Assembly: GCA_021741205.1 (NCBI GenBank)
Contig: JAIOYI010000012.1
Coordinates: forward strand, 1-64,000
Reading direction: 5' to 3'
From: Emcibacter sp.
Lineage (GTDB): Bacteria; Pseudomonadota; Alphaproteobacteria; Sphingomonadales; Emcibacteraceae
DNA: 64,000 nucleotides
Within the stretch, counting starts at the first letter, position 1. Every line of letters starts with the position of its first letter. Under the pieces are notes generated by a model. It did no database searches, was not told the origin of the DNA, and worked only from the letters and a program-made list of their open reading frames with translations. A program made the position numbers and the translations under genes. Shown here piece after piece: positions 9,305-19,776 of this stretch.

Positions 9305-12300
9305 TTAGAATTTTTTCCGAGCTGTTAAATAAACAGAACGACCTGTGATATCATAACCAACACCATAAGGATAGTTTCTGTCGCTAAACACACCGTCTGA
9401 GTCCACCTTTTCAGGCGCACGATCAAACACATTGCTGACACCCAATGTCAAGCTGTAGTCACCGGGTTTCCATGTCAATGATACGTCATGAACCGCATAA
9501 TTGTTGGTGTGGAAAACAGGACGACATTTGACATTATCTGTTGTATCAAAACATGGCTCATAAGAGGAACCGCCTTCACCAAATTCCAACGCTTCATCGG
9601 TTCCACCCTGAATCCAACGGGTAAACCAAGTCAAACGGAAGTCGGAATAATCAAAGGCAAATCGACCCTGAATGCGCCATCTTGGATTTGTTGGACGTCC
9701 TGCATAATTGGTAATATCTGTTTCAATCTCAAAGATATTTTCTTTCATATAGGAAGCCTTTATATCCGCAGTAACACTAAGGTTATTTGAAGAAACCTCA
9801 AAATCCTGTTGATAGAGCATATTAAGGTCAATACCTTTAGATGTAATCCGACCAATATTAATAAAGGATGTATCCAGTAATATTATTCGTCCAATATTAT
9901 CACGTGTAATACGGTCACAGAAAACGCTCGTGGCATTTGGCTCGTCTAAATTATCATAACATTTGTTTAAAAGAGAGGCTCTGGTTGGCTCCTCAATGCT
10001 ATTTTTAACCTCAATATTAAAATAAGTTGCTGAGAAAGTTAGACGGAATTTCTCAGACCAAGGCTGATCAATAACAACACCATAAGTATAAGATCGTGAT
10101 GTTTCTTCACTAATATCATCGGCACCGCCCGTCACAATTTCTGTAGAAGAAATGGGATTAATATCTGGGCTAAGACCAAGTGAAGTTGGGTCAAGTCCTT
10201 GTGCGGCGCAAGCGGCCAACACATTAGCCTTACGGGTATCATTGGCCGCAATATAAGTAGGATCTTGGCCAATTTGAATATTACGAGCAGCTTCAGGAAC
10301 CACACAAGGGTCAGTAATGGAATTAAATCCTGTGGTACCGTTCAAGAATTGTTCCCGTAAATTTGGCGCCCGATATGATGTACCGTAAGTTCCGCGGAAC
10401 AGGAGCCAGTCTACTGGACGGTATATGGCTTTAACATTATAGGTAAAGGCGCCGTCATAAAAACTTGGGCTTGTATAACGAACAGCACCCGATACGGTCA
10501 ATTCCTCCACCATTGGTTTGCCTTGAACGAGATTAAGTTCTGTTTCGGCAAAAAATTCGTTAAAGTGACTTGTTCCATCAGCACCTTTATCAACATACCA
10601 ATGAATAAACTGTCCCTCAGACGCCACCGCATTTGGATTTGATTCAATGGAATCTTCACGATATTCATAACCAACGACCAAAGCTACCGGCGCATCATTC
10701 CATGGCAAGTTAAACAATGTACCATCCAAGGTAATGCCGCCCATTTTCTGTTCAATGATTGTTTCAAAATAACGGTTACCAAAGACATAATCACGTTCTG
10801 CCTGTGTTGCAAAATCACCACCGCCCTCTTGGAAAATTGACGGCGCATACATATCAACAACCACACAACCATCTGAACCATCACCGCAGATCATCTGACC
10901 TGGATTATCAGGATCCCAACGGGTCGTATCCAAAGAATGATAAAGTTTATCCGCAAGAATACCCTCTGATCTTTCTGTTCCCTTTGATCTTGAATAAGAT
11001 AAATAGGCCTCATACCGCCAATCTCCCTCTTTAACGAAGGGAAGATCACCCTTCAGACCCGCAAGAGTACGTAAATTGCTAACCTTAACATTATTGATGT
11101 TGCGGTCACCATTGATACTCACAATAGGCCTAGATCTTTGGGTCCAGCCATCAAGACCGAAATACACCAAACAACCCTGTCCAAGTCCTTCGCCGCCATA
11201 ATTGGAGCCGCAAGGGTTGGTTGGATTTGCTTCAGAAACCCATGGAAATAATTGGTAGGGGGCATTAACGATTCTCATTGATCTTTTGCTGAACATACTT
11301 TCAAAAAACAATGTCGTATCATGCTCATCATCAAAGGTATATTCACCCGTTGCAAAAATGCTAAAGCGTTCTAGACCTGATTGGAAGTCAGCATCCCTTG
11401 CTGTCTGAGATGCATCAGAATTGTAAAAGGGATCCAAATAATCAACATCCCCAATACCATCATTGTTGGCATCAAAATAAACACTGTCTGAAAATGGGTC
11501 AATAACACCATTACCATTGGAATCATATTGGACAGTTCCTGGATAATATGTACCCCACCAAGGTAATGTTGCTTCGTTAAAATTTGGCACGCCAATGTTT
11601 GTTTCACCATTCTTATAATAAATACTACCCAAATAGCCAACACCTTCTTGAATGCGGTTAATCAAAGCCCCCGTTTTACAATTGCTTTGACTTGCACGGG
11701 GCCACCATGACCCAGCATTTTGCAAAATATTACCATTTTGATCTTCATAATAATTTTCATCGCAACTGTTAACAAAATCACGATCTTTAACCGCAATAGT
11801 TTCACGTTTATAATATTCCCCAGCTATGCTTAAGGATGCATTATCCCATGTTTTACCCCACATGGCGCCTGCCGTATAAACCTCACCACCGCCCGCAAAT
11901 GGTGCCTCAACGGTACCTTCGACTTCAAAACCGTCAAAATTTTTGCGCAAAATAACGTTGGCAACCCCAGCCACCGCATCCGAGCCATAAATTGCTGATG
12001 CACCATCAAAAAGAGCCTCCACCCGTTCAATCATAATAGAAGGAACAAGATTAAGGTCAGGCGATACTGGAGCACCACCTACACCAGATGACGCCATGCG
12101 ACGGCCATTAATTAACACCAATGTGCGTTCAGGATCAAGTCCACGGAAGGATACTGAAGTTGCTCCTGCCCCACCATCCAGAACAAATCCTGTTAGAGTA
12201 TTATCAATTTGAAGGCCTGTTGATTGCACAGAAGATTGCAACATCTCCGTCGCATCAAATAAACCAATTTCTCTTGAAATTTCACCAGAAATAACTTGAA

Positions 12301-12538
12301 TCGGTGAAGCACTGGTAAATTCATTACGTCTGATGCGCGAGCCAGTAACGATGACTTCATCCAATGCGGCATCATCAATATTTTTTTCTACTGATTTGCT
12401 GCTTTCCACAATTTCTTGTTCTGCTTCTTGTTGTTCTGCAGCCTGCGCAGATGATGTAACAATAGCGGCGATGGCCAATACAGATGCCCCGCTTTTTAAA
12501 TATTTATTGAATTTACTTTTCGAAATAAATACGTCCAT
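9305..12538 (-). CDS. TonB-dependent outer-membrane receptor
   Basis: A 1077-residue outer-membrane transporter that would import a bound substrate using TonB energy. After a signal peptide ending near SSAQAAEQ comes a TonB-box-like EVIVTGSRIRR. The plug domain follows with RGLDPERTLVLINGRRMA and the region IERVEALFDGASAIYGSDAVAGVANVILRK, and then a long barrel ending in phenylalanine (ARKKF), as outer-membrane proteins do. The start is set at 12538 because GGAGG lies 7 nt upstream. A longer frame exists but has no binding site. Acidic repeats such as DSNGNGVIDP and DANNDGIGD suggest calcium-binding loops outside the cell. The substrate cannot be told; related large receptors take peptides or glycans. 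It is divergent from a TPR-sulfotransferase gene. Confidence 0.92.
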   Translation of the reverse strand: MDVFISKSKFNKYLKSGASVLAIAAIVTSSAQAAEQQEAEQEIVESSKSVEKNIDDAALDEVIVTGSRIRRNEFTSASPIQVISGEISREIGLFDATEMLQSSVQSTGLQIDNTLTGFVLDGGAGATSVSFRGLDPERTLVLINGRRMASSGVGGAPVSPDLNLVPSIMIERVEALFDGASAIYGSDAVAGVANVILRKNFDGFEVEGTVEAPFAGGGEVYTAGAMWGKTWDNASLSIAGEYYKRETIAVKDRDFVNSCDENYYEDQNGNILQNAGSWWPRASQSNCKTGALINRIQEGVGYLGSIYYKNGETNIGVPNFNEATLPWWGTYYPGTVQYDSNGNGVIDPFSDSVYFDANNDGIGDVDYLDPFYNSDASQTARDADFQSGLERFSIFATGEYTFDDEHDTTLFFESMFSKRSMRIVNAPYQLFPWVSEANPTNPCGSNYGGEGLGQGCLVYFGLDGWTQRSRPIVSINGDRNINNVKVSNLRTLAGLKGDLPFVKEGDWRYEAYLSYSRSKGTERSEGILADKLYHSLDTTRWDPDNPGQMICGDGSDGCVVVDMYAPSIFQEGGGDFATQAERDYVFGNRYFETIIEQKMGGITLDGTLFNLPWNDAPVALVVGYEYREDSIESNPNAVASEGQFIHWYVDKGADGTSHFNEFFAETELNLVQGKPMVEELTVSGAVRYTSPSFYDGAFTYNVKAIYRPVDWLLFRGTYGTSYRAPNLREQFLNGTTGFNSITDPCVVPEAARNIQIGQDPTYIAANDTRKANVLAACAAQGLDPTSLGLSPDINPISSTEIVTGGADDISEETSRSYTYGVVIDQPWSEKFRLTFSATYFNIEVKNSIEEPTRASLLNKCYDNLDEPNATSVFCDRITRDNIGRIILLDTSFINIGRITSKGIDLNMLYQQDFEVSSNNLSVTADIKASYMKENIFEIETDITNYAGRPTNPRWRIQGRFAFDYSDFRLTWFTRWIQGGTDEALEFGEGGSSYEPCFDTTDNVKCRPVFHTNNYAVHDVSLTWKPGDYSLTLGVSNVFDRAPEKVDSDGVFSDRNYPYGVGYDITGRSVYLTARKKF

Positions 12539-12601
12539 TTCTTTCCTCCAATGGCTAAGTTTCCCAGTTCCAAGGAGAGGATAAACATACACGACTATCA
12601 A

Positions 12602-13063
12602 TAGTAATATTGAAGATTAATTGTTAGAGAAATAAGATTACAATTCTCTAATCATTAAGTAATAAGCTTCAAAATACCATATTATATAATATGTTCGTTT
12701 ACACACTTACGCATTATAAAAACCCCTCCCTCAAGCCTTTCATTATTGTATAATTTCAAGACCTAAGGTTATCCTACAGGATATTTAGCCTTATGCAATA
12801 ACTATCGTAAGTTGCCATTCAAATAACGTAGAATATTCTGTTTTCTTTATTATAAACAAAATTATACTGTAAATAAATATTTAGAATCCGTACAAAACTC
12901 ACTAACCTTTAAACAGAAAAAATAATATTACATAAACAAGCTGTGTTTTATGGCAATTTATAACCATTATTATGTTTCGATTCTTATCTATCATGATGAG
13001 AATGAGTTGCCAAAAATATAAAAACTCTATTTATTGTAAAGAAAACAAGCTAGTGGACAAATA
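12602..13063. other. Divergent promoter region, 462 bp
   Basis: A very AT-rich stretch between the TonB receptor (minus) and the TPR-sulfotransferase (plus). It must carry both promoters. Apart from the imperfect inverted repeat at 12980-13003, no RNA gene, ORF or clear terminator is seen. Confidence 0.5.
12980..13003. promoter_or_regulatory. Imperfect inverted repeat, possible operator
   Basis: ATTCTTATC and GATGAGAAT form an inverted repeat with one mismatch around a 6-nt centre, 60 bp before the sulfotransferase start. The size suits a dimeric repressor. It does not match the classical Fur box well enough to name it. Confidence 0.3.
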
Positions 13064-14647
13064 ATGTTAAGCCAAAATCATCAAAAAGATTTCCAAGAGG
13101 GACAGCTATATTTTCAATCGGGTCGCCAGCAAGAAGCCTATAAAATTGCAAGACAATTGCTTTCTCTCTATCCCAAAGATATTTCTTTATTGCTTTTTAC
13201 ATCTAAAGTCACCTTATCCTTACAGCTTTTTGAGGATTCAATAGCCCATGCCATAAAGGCAACCGAAATTGCGCCCGATCGTGCCGATATTCATCTCTGT
13301 CTTGCTGAATGTTATGCCATTTCAAGCCAATGGATAAAATCTGAAATGACGTTAGACAAAGTGGCCGCATTGGAAAATATTGACTTTCAAATATTAGATT
13401 CCATTGCTTCCCTCTATAGTCTTTGCAATAGATATGAGAAAGCGTTAAAAACCATTTCTTATGCCTTAGAATTAAAGCCAAATAATGCAAAATTAATTTA
13501 CAATATGGCAATTCAACAAAGATTTCTGGGTAAAATTGAAGATGCTGAAAAGTCTCTTAATCAGGTAATTGAGCTTGATCCCAATAACACGGAGGCTATT
13601 TATATACTGTCTGGTCTTCGCCGCCAAACAAAAGAATTAAACCATATCCCTCATATTACAGCAGAACGTAATCGTCTCAAAAATAATCATCAGGCCGTAA
13701 TTCAATTAAATTATGCCTTGGCAAAAGAATATGAAGATTTGGGAGAATGGGAAAAATCATTTGAGGCTCTTTCCCATGGCGCCAAAGCAAAACGAGAAAC
13801 ATTTAAATATAATAGCGCCCAAAATATAAAGATATTGCAACGAACGGCCATATTGCAATCCAAAGCCTATCTGTCTACACTGGTAAAGTCCTGTCACAAA
13901 GAAGGCCCCATTTTTATTCTAGGACTACCCAGAACAGGAAGCACTCTGGTAGATACCATTATAAGTTCACACAAAGATGTGGTCTCCGCCGGTGAGCTGC
14001 CTGATTTTCCAAAATATTTTATTGCCCAAATTAACAAACTTCATGAAAATAATAAAATTTATAATCAAGATAAAATGGCGCTGTCCTTAAATATTGACTT
14101 CCAAGAATTGGGGGAGAATTACATAAAGTCTGTAACGGGAAAAATTGGTTCTCATCGCTATTTCACCGATAAATTGCCCTTTAATTTTCAATATTGTGGC
14201 ATGATAAAAAGGGCTTTGCCTAAGGCTAAGATCATCCACGTCAAACGTGACCCCATGGATAGCTGTTATTCTATTTTTAAAGCATTATTTCTATCTCCAT
14301 ATCCATACTCCTATAATTTAGAGGAACTTGCCCAATATTTTATTGCCTATTATAGACTGATGGATCATTGGAGAGAGGCTATGGAAGGTGACATACTAGA
14401 TGTCAATTATGAAGATGTGATTAGAGATCATGAGGCGGAAACAAGGCGCATTATTGATTGGTGCGGTTTGGAATGGGATCCTGCTTGTCTTGATTACCGC
14501 AATACCCATAAGGCAATAACAACCCTGAGCGCTCCACAGGTTCGCAAGGATATTTATTCTTCTTCCATTGGTAAATGGCGTCATTTTGAACAACAGATGG
14601 AACCTGTCCGAAATGCTCTTGAAAAGGCAAAAATTATCTTTAAGTAA
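13064..14647 (+). CDS. TPR-repeat sulfotransferase
   Basis: A 527-residue protein with an N-terminal half of tetratricopeptide repeats (for example YEKALKTISYALELKPNNAK and the unit after it) and a C-terminal sulfotransferase domain. The 5'-phosphosulfate loop is GPIFILGLPRTGSTL at about 279-293 and the 3'-phosphate site is HVKRDPMDSCYS at about 390-401. Such enzymes move sulfate from PAPS to an acceptor and the TPR part may hold a protein or glycan partner. No signal peptide is seen, so it should act in the cytosol. Genes of this type often sit beside TonB receptors in alphaproteobacteria, as here. The acceptor is unknown. Confidence 0.88.
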   Translation: MLSQNHQKDFQEGQLYFQSGRQQEAYKIARQLLSLYPKDISLLLFTSKVTLSLQLFEDSIAHAIKATEIAPDRADIHLCLAECYAISSQWIKSEMTLDKVAALENIDFQILDSIASLYSLCNRYEKALKTISYALELKPNNAKLIYNMAIQQRFLGKIEDAEKSLNQVIELDPNNTEAIYILSGLRRQTKELNHIPHITAERNRLKNNHQAVIQLNYALAKEYEDLGEWEKSFEALSHGAKAKRETFKYNSAQNIKILQRTAILQSKAYLSTLVKSCHKEGPIFILGLPRTGSTLVDTIISSHKDVVSAGELPDFPKYFIAQINKLHENNKIYNQDKMALSLNIDFQELGENYIKSVTGKIGSHRYFTDKLPFNFQYCGMIKRALPKAKIIHVKRDPMDSCYSIFKALFLSPYPYSYNLEELAQYFIAYYRLMDHWREAMEGDILDVNYEDVIRDHEAETRRIIDWCGLEWDPACLDYRNTHKAITTLSAPQVRKDIYSSSIGKWRHFEQQMEPVRNALEKAKIIFK

Positions 14648-14752
14648 AATATAGTTCATCGCAAAAAAAATAAACTTCATCTCTTAACTCTTTGTTTCTC
14701 GTTGGATAAATCATAAATTTCCTTATCTGCATTTTACTAGAAGGAAAATATA

Positions 14753-15076
14753 ATGACTTACACGAATAACATGAAACGACTTGGTATGAGTATGATTATA
14801 GTAATGACCGCATCCTTTCCAGCGGCCGCTTTTTCACAAAATAGCGCAAGTGAAAAAATGGAAATTGCATCAATCTCTATGGCAAGCAATATTTCCAAAA
14901 ATGATGCACGAAAAATAGTCAATGAATATCTCAAAACCAATAAGAAACGCAGTCAACGCATTGGAAAAATTGAATCTTCTGACACGGGTTGGGCTGTGCA
15001 GATTCTTACTCGGGAAAATTTTCCTATTGCAGTTGCAAGAGTTGATAAGGAAACAGGCGCTCTTTCCTTTGAATAA
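14753..15076 (+). CDS. Small exported PepSY-like protein
   Basis: A 107-residue protein with a signal peptide (basic start, MSMIIVMTASFPAAAFS, probable cleavage after the Ala/Ser run near residue 29). The mature part of about 75 residues, with DARKIVNEYL, GKIESSDTGWAVQI and VARVDKETGALSF, has the helix-strand-strand pattern and closing D--TG----- of PepSY domains. These are usually periplasmic and are linked with protease inhibition or metal/redox functions. The start has AGAAGGAAA about 8 nt upstream. It is 105 bp after the sulfotransferase gene and may or may not share its transcript. Confidence 0.6.
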   Translation: MTYTNNMKRLGMSMIIVMTASFPAAAFSQNSASEKMEIASISMASNISKNDARKIVNEYLKTNKKRSQRIGKIESSDTGWAVQILTRENFPIAVARVDKETGALSFE

Positions 15077-15087
15077 AACTGGCCATA

Positions 15088-15372
15088 TTACTTATCCCCC
15101 ATATGACGGAATAAAGTTTTTTCTTTGACTTTACATAAATGACTTGCCCGCAACCATGGGGGGTAAACCCAAATGTACCGCAAGGCTCTTTCAATACGGG
15201 CAAATATATCTCTTTTGCCGATAGAGCATGGGGTAATTTTTGCTCCAAATGCTATAACAAGAACATGTTCCCTTGTATGATCCATACCTTGCCAAGTTGG
15301 ATCACAACCATGATCAGCGGTTATGATGACCATTTCATCAGGCTGTAAGGCCGCCCATATTTCTGGCAACAT
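15088..15372 (-). pseudogene. deoB: C-terminal fragment of phosphopentomutase (deoB relic)
   Basis: The translated 94 residues begin MLPEIWAALQPDEMVIITADHG and continue CDPTWQGMDHTREHVLVIAFG, which is the conserved metal-binding C-terminal block of DeoB (Asp-His and the second His). FARIERALRYIWVYPPWLRASHL then matches the usual F-DIG-T-A--LG-PP--G-SFL tail. A full enzyme is about 400 residues, so roughly 300 N-terminal residues are missing. The frame upstream of 15372 has no DeoB-like sequence and stops within 45 bp. The tail motif is also eroded (RIER for DIG). This is a decaying relic with no binding site. Confidence 0.8.
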
Positions 15373-15718
15373 TTGAAAAAATAACCTAAAAAGAACAAAT
15401 ATTTACAGAAAATTAATTCTATTCATTGTACAGTTTGAATGGTATTAAAAAAATCATAAAAATTGAAATAAAAATATAATCAGGGCTAAAGAGAAGAAAG
15501 TAACTTTTTATGCCCGTTGATTATTCTGTATTATTCAATAAACAATCTCCATTGAATAGAGATGTGTTTTGTCAAACGTCTGACATATTAGAGCCAAACC
15601 CCATAGAAAACCCCATTATAATAGCTTTTTTTATTCTGAAATTTTTATGTACAATAAGGATTTTCAAGAATGACCCATTGGGATGGTTATCTTAAAAATA
15701 ATAAGTTTAGGGGAAAAA
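15373..15718. other. Spacer between deoB relic and HD-GYP gene
   Basis: AT-rich sequence with one small plus-strand frame (15510-15695, 61 codons) that has only a distant weak purine run and no recognisable similarity. Nothing else is supported here. The good AGGGG site at its end belongs to the HD-GYP gene. Confidence 0.4.
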
Positions 15719-16852
15719 ATGGATAAGTGTATAATAAATCTCAAGACGAAACATAATGAATGCTCCATCGTCAATTCACAGCATCATCTATATACTGTTA
15801 TCACGATTTTTTCGAACAACTCGAGCTTAGAGCATAATTCCTGTTCAACAGATTCACACTATAACGCATTAACATTTCATGAGAATAATTCTGAATTATA
15901 TGATGCCCTTAAGCGGCCTGTAAAAGCCGTGATTGTTGATGACTCAATTTCTGTTAACGTCGTCAAAAAAATATTAGACATCACCAATAAAAGAAGAATA
16001 CCCATAGTGGGTCTTGTAGATGACATAAATAATGATTTTACCAAAATATTATCTACTGCCCATATCGTACAAATTATAACAAAGCCAACCACGAACAAGC
16101 TTATTACAAAAACAATTTCCGATGCCATAGACTTAAAAATACAAAAAAGCTTTACTCAATTGCAAACGATGAATAAACAGGCGTTGGAAGAATCCCTTGA
16201 TATATTTTCCCACGTGCCAAATATCGTAAGGTCAAATTACCCCATTAAATTTGAAGATATAATCAACCGTTCCTGCACAATTATTGAAACGGTTGACTTC
16301 TGCGTTGATGACGAAATACTCTTAGCCCTAAAAGAATGTGATAATTATACCGTATCTCATAGCTTTAGGGTATCTATTCTCATGTCCCACTTTGGTCTGG
16401 CTATGGGACTTATACCTCAAGACATAACAATCCTAGCTGCTGGTGGGCTACTGCATGATATCGGAAAATATTTTATTCCCTTTCATATTCTGCATAAAAA
16501 AGAACCCTTAACCAATGATGATCGCATTATTATCAGGTCCCATATTTCAAGAGGAACTCATATGCTCAGAAAGAAATCCAATATTCCTAATGCCATTGTT
16601 GTCATGATGGAACAACATCATGAAAGACTTGATGGATCGGGCTATCCGCATGGTCTTGTCTCATCACAAATATCCGATATCGGTAAAATTGCCGCTATAG
16701 CAGATATTTTTTGTATTATGACAGATGGGCAATCCTATAGAGAAAAACAGTCTGTCGATCGAACTCTGATGGAAATGCATTCAGTGCCAGAAAAAATAGA
16801 CCCCTATTTTTTGTCTATTCTTGCAGATATCATAATGGATAACTCAAGATAA
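15719..16852 (+). CDS. HD-GYP domain protein with a receiver-like N-terminal domain
   Basis: A 377-residue soluble protein. The C-terminal half is an HD-GYP phosphodiesterase domain, with HDIGK at about 246-250, HHERLDGSGYP at about 300-310 and the helix IADIFCIMT. This family hydrolyses cyclic-di-GMP. The N-terminal 140 residues resemble a receiver fold, with VKAVIVDDS as a candidate phospho-site strand, RIPIVGLVDD, and IITKPT giving the conserved Lys-Pro. The start at 15719 has AGGGGAAAA just upstream, preferred to a frame-open start 36 nt earlier. No partner kinase is adjacent; the orphan PAS kinase lies 14 kb away. Confidence 0.8.
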   Translation: MDKCIINLKTKHNECSIVNSQHHLYTVITIFSNNSSLEHNSCSTDSHYNALTFHENNSELYDALKRPVKAVIVDDSISVNVVKKILDITNKRRIPIVGLVDDINNDFTKILSTAHIVQIITKPTTNKLITKTISDAIDLKIQKSFTQLQTMNKQALEESLDIFSHVPNIVRSNYPIKFEDIINRSCTIIETVDFCVDDEILLALKECDNYTVSHSFRVSILMSHFGLAMGLIPQDITILAAGGLLHDIGKYFIPFHILHKKEPLTNDDRIIIRSHISRGTHMLRKKSNIPNAIVVMMEQHHERLDGSGYPHGLVSSQISDIGKIAAIADIFCIMTDGQSYREKQSVDRTLMEMHSVPEKIDPYFLSILADIIMDNSR

Positions 16853-16945
16853 AATAGCGGGAACTTCTTGTAAATTTTATAAAAAACGATAAAAATAGAT
16901 CTGCCTACCTTGAAGATATATTTCTTGAGCAAGGAAGATTTAAAC

Positions 16946-19756
16946 ATGACGAGCATTACGTTTACTCCCCTTATTATTACAGGCTTGATCGTTGCATTAT
17001 TGACTGCAATTGTTGTTGTGGGATTATGGCTTAGACACCGTCGAAAATGCTCAAATTATTCAGAAAATATAGCCTATGAAACGATAAATTGGCACGGCGA
17101 AGAAGCCAATGCCACCCTAAAAATGCTTACCACAACAACCCGTGGGCTCTCAGAAAAGGAAGCATTAGAGCGGCTTAAAAAATATGGCTTAAATAAACTT
17201 CCCATTGGTCAAACCCAAAGTCCTATTATCCGATTTTTAAATCAATTTAATAACATATTGATTTACGTGCTCATGGCCGCTGGCATCGTCACGGGACTTT
17301 TAGGTCATTGGGTGGATGCCAGCGTCATTTTGGGCGTAGTGATTCTTAATGCTATCATTGGATTTATCCAAGAAGGAAAGGCAGAGGATGCTCTACTGGC
17401 GATAAAAAAAATGCTTTCCCCCAATGCCATCGTACTTCGGGATGATCAGCAAAAAACAATAGCCGCAGAAACATTGGTTCTGGGAGACATCGTTCTTTTG
17501 CAATCGGGCGACAAGGTTCCTGCGGATTTGCGGCTTTTTCATATCAAGGGGCTTCAAATACAAGAATCGGCTCTAACCGGAGAATCTCTTGCCGTCGATA
17601 AGACCATAAGCGCAGTAAGTCCAGAAGCTATGATCGGTGACAGAAGTTGCATGGCTTATTCTGGCACTCTTGTTACCCACGGGCAAGGCATGGGCATAGT
17701 CATTGCAACCGCAACCCAAACTGAAATTGGGCGTATCAGCCAATTAGTATCAGAAATTCAAAGCGTAACAACCCCTCTGCTTCGTCAAATTGAACAATTT
17801 AGCCGCTGGTTAACGGGCATCATTCTGATCGCCGCGGTGATGACCTTTATCTTTGGCGTCCTGTTTAGAAATTACACTATGTCTGACATGTTTCTGGCGG
17901 CTGTAAGTCTTGCGGTTGCAGCGATCCCCGAAGGACTGCCTGCCATTATGACCATTACCCTAGCCATAGGTGTCAACCGCATGGCAAAACGCAACGCCAT
18001 AATTCGAAGGCTCCCCGCTGTTGAAACATTAGGATCCGTATCCGTTATTTGTACCGACAAAACGGGTACCCTAACCAGTAATGAGATGACCGTGCGCATG
18101 ATTATTACAACGGACCAAACCTATGAAATCGCAGGCACGGGCTATAATCCTCATGGCAATATAACCTTATCAAAAAATGACATAAACCCAGCTGAGCATT
18201 CCAATCTGATGGAAATACTACGTTCTGGACTATTGTGCAATGAATCGTCTCTCACACAAAAAGACAGTGAATGGTCCGTCAATGGTGATCCGATGGAGGG
18301 GGCATTGCTGGTCTCGGCCCTTAAGGGTGGAATAGATATAAAACATGAGAAAAAACAATATCCCCATATAGACATTATCCCATTTGAGTCCGAACATCGT
18401 TTCATGGCGACCCTTCATCATGGTCACGACAACGCTTCTTTCATCACCGTAAAAGGGGCGCCGGAACGCATCATTGAAATGTCCCGTCTTCAAAGACATC
18501 AGAAAGGCGATCAACCGCTCGATAAAGATCACTGGTTAAAGCAGGTCGATATCATGGCAAAGCAAGGCTACAGAGTGCTTGCTATTGCTGTAAAACCCGT
18601 GGATCAGGGCAAAAAAGAACTTGATTTCAGCGATGTCGATGACAATTTGATTATGCTGGGTCTATTTGGCCTTTTTGACCCGCCCCGTGAAGAAGCCATT
18701 CTTGCCGTGAAAGCCTGTGTCCATGCGGGCATTCGGGTTAAAATGATTACAGGTGATCACGAGGCCACGGCACTCGCCATTGCAAAACAGATCAATCTTA
18801 TTAATCAAAATGAGGTCTTAAACGGACAAGCCTTAGAAACCATGAGTGAAGATGACTTAAGACAGTCTATAGGGGAAATTGATGTTTATGCCCGTGTCAA
18901 TCCTGAGCATAAATTGCTTTTGATCCGATTGATGCAAGAAGACAATTTTATCATTGCCATGACCGGAGACGGCGTTAATGATGCCCCTGCCCTGAAACGG
19001 GCCGACGTGGGTATTGCCATGGGTCATAAGGGAACAGAAGCCGCCAAGGAGGCCGCCGCAATGGTGCTTGCCGATGATAACTTTGCTTCCATTACCTACG
19101 CCATAGAGGAGGGGCGCACAGTTTATGATAATATCAAAAAATCCATTCTTTTTATTTTACCAACCAACGGCGGAGAAACATTGATTATTCTCGGTGCCAT
19201 CCTGCTTGGTTTTCAAGAGCTTCCTCTGACACCGGTCCAAATTCTTTGGATTAATATGTTTACAACCGTTACCTTGGATATTGCATTGGCCTTTGAGCCA
19301 CCCGAAAAAGATGTCATGAGACGCCCTCCTAGAGATACCCAAGAACCTATCATCACGCCCTATCTGGTCTGGCGGATTTTATTTGTCTCTCTTATTATGA
19401 TGGCGGGAACAATGGGACTTTTCCTATGGGAAAAAGCGCAAGGACATACTATTGAATATACCAGAACAGTTGCGGTCAATACAATGGTTGCTTTTGAAAT
19501 TTTCTATCTTTTTAATGCCCGTTATATAACGGCATCCTCGTTAAGTTTTGAGGGGATAACAAAAAATCCTCATGCCTTGATTGCTATTGCTGTTCTCGTG
19601 TTTTGCCAGCTCGCCTTCACATATTTTCCCCCCATGCAATCTTTATTCGGGACTGTAGCCATTGATATTATGGTTTGGGTTCCTATTCTTCTCGTGGCCT
19701 CATCAGTTTTTATTTTAGTGGAAATCGAAAAATACTTTAGACGTCGGATTAACTAA
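16946..19756 (+). CDS. P-type cation-transporting ATPase (P2A-like)
   Basis: A 936-residue pump. It has an N-terminal membrane helix, then the cation-ATPase N domain, TGES at about 210 in the actuator domain, PEGLPA in the fourth core helix at about 327, the phosphorylation site DKTGTLT (Asp370), and [12 protein letters not shown] at about 672-683. About ten membrane helices are expected. The PEGLPA form fits Ca/Mn or related P2 pumps, but the sixth core helix reads [16 protein letters not shown] rather than the SERCA form, so the ion cannot be named. The start at 16946 has AAGGAAG 9 nt upstream. A TTG-started longer frame is less likely. The flavocytochrome gene begins 20 bp downstream. Confidence 0.9.
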   Translation: MTSITFTPLIITGLIVALLTAIVVVGLWLRHRRKCSNYSENIAYETINWHGEEANATLKMLTTTTRGLSEKEALERLKKYGLNKLPIGQTQSPIIRFLNQFNNILIYVLMAAGIVTGLLGHWVDASVILGVVILNAIIGFIQEGKAEDALLAIKKMLSPNAIVLRDDQQKTIAAETLVLGDIVLLQSGDKVPADLRLFHIKGLQIQESALTGESLAVDKTISAVSPEAMIGDRSCMAYSGTLVTHGQGMGIVIATATQTEIGRISQLVSEIQSVTTPLLRQIEQFSRWLTGIILIAAVMTFIFGVLFRNYTMSDMFLAAVSLAVAAIPEGLPAIMTITLAIGVNRMAKRNAIIRRLPAVETLGSVSVICTDKTGTLTSNEMTVRMIITTDQTYEIAGTGYNPHGNITLSKNDINPAEHSNLMEILRSGLLCNESSLTQKDSEWSVNGDPMEGALLVSALKGGIDIKHEKKQYPHIDIIPFESEHRFMATLHHGHDNASFITVKGAPERIIEMSRLQRHQKGDQPLDKDHWLKQVDIMAKQGYRVLAIAVKPVDQGKKELDFSDVDDNLIMLGLFGLFDPPREEAILAVKACVHAGIRVKMITGDHEATALAIAKQINLINQNEVLNGQALETMSEDDLRQSIGEIDVYARVNPEHKLLLIRLMQEDNFIIAMTGDGVNDAPALKRADVGIAMGHKGTEAAKEAAAMVLADDNFASITYAIEEGRTVYDNIKKSILFILPTNGGETLIILGAILLGFQELPLTPVQILWINMFTTVTLDIALAFEPPEKDVMRRPPRDTQEPIITPYLVWRILFVSLIMMAGTMGLFLWEKAQGHTIEYTRTVAVNTMVAFEIFYLFNARYITASSLSFEGITKNPHALIAIAVLVFCQLAFTYFPPMQSLFGTVAIDIMVWVPILLVASSVFILVEIEKYFRRRIN

Positions 19757-19776
19757 AAAAATAAGGAGAAAAATAA

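Noticed and set aside
12539-12601. Longer TonB receptor start at 12601
   Set aside because: The ATG at 12538 has GGAGG 7 nt upstream and gives a normal signal peptide; the extension does not.
15510-15695. 61-codon plus-strand ORF before the HD-GYP gene
   Set aside because: No convincing ribosome site, no recognisable similarity, and it overlaps the region upstream of a better start.
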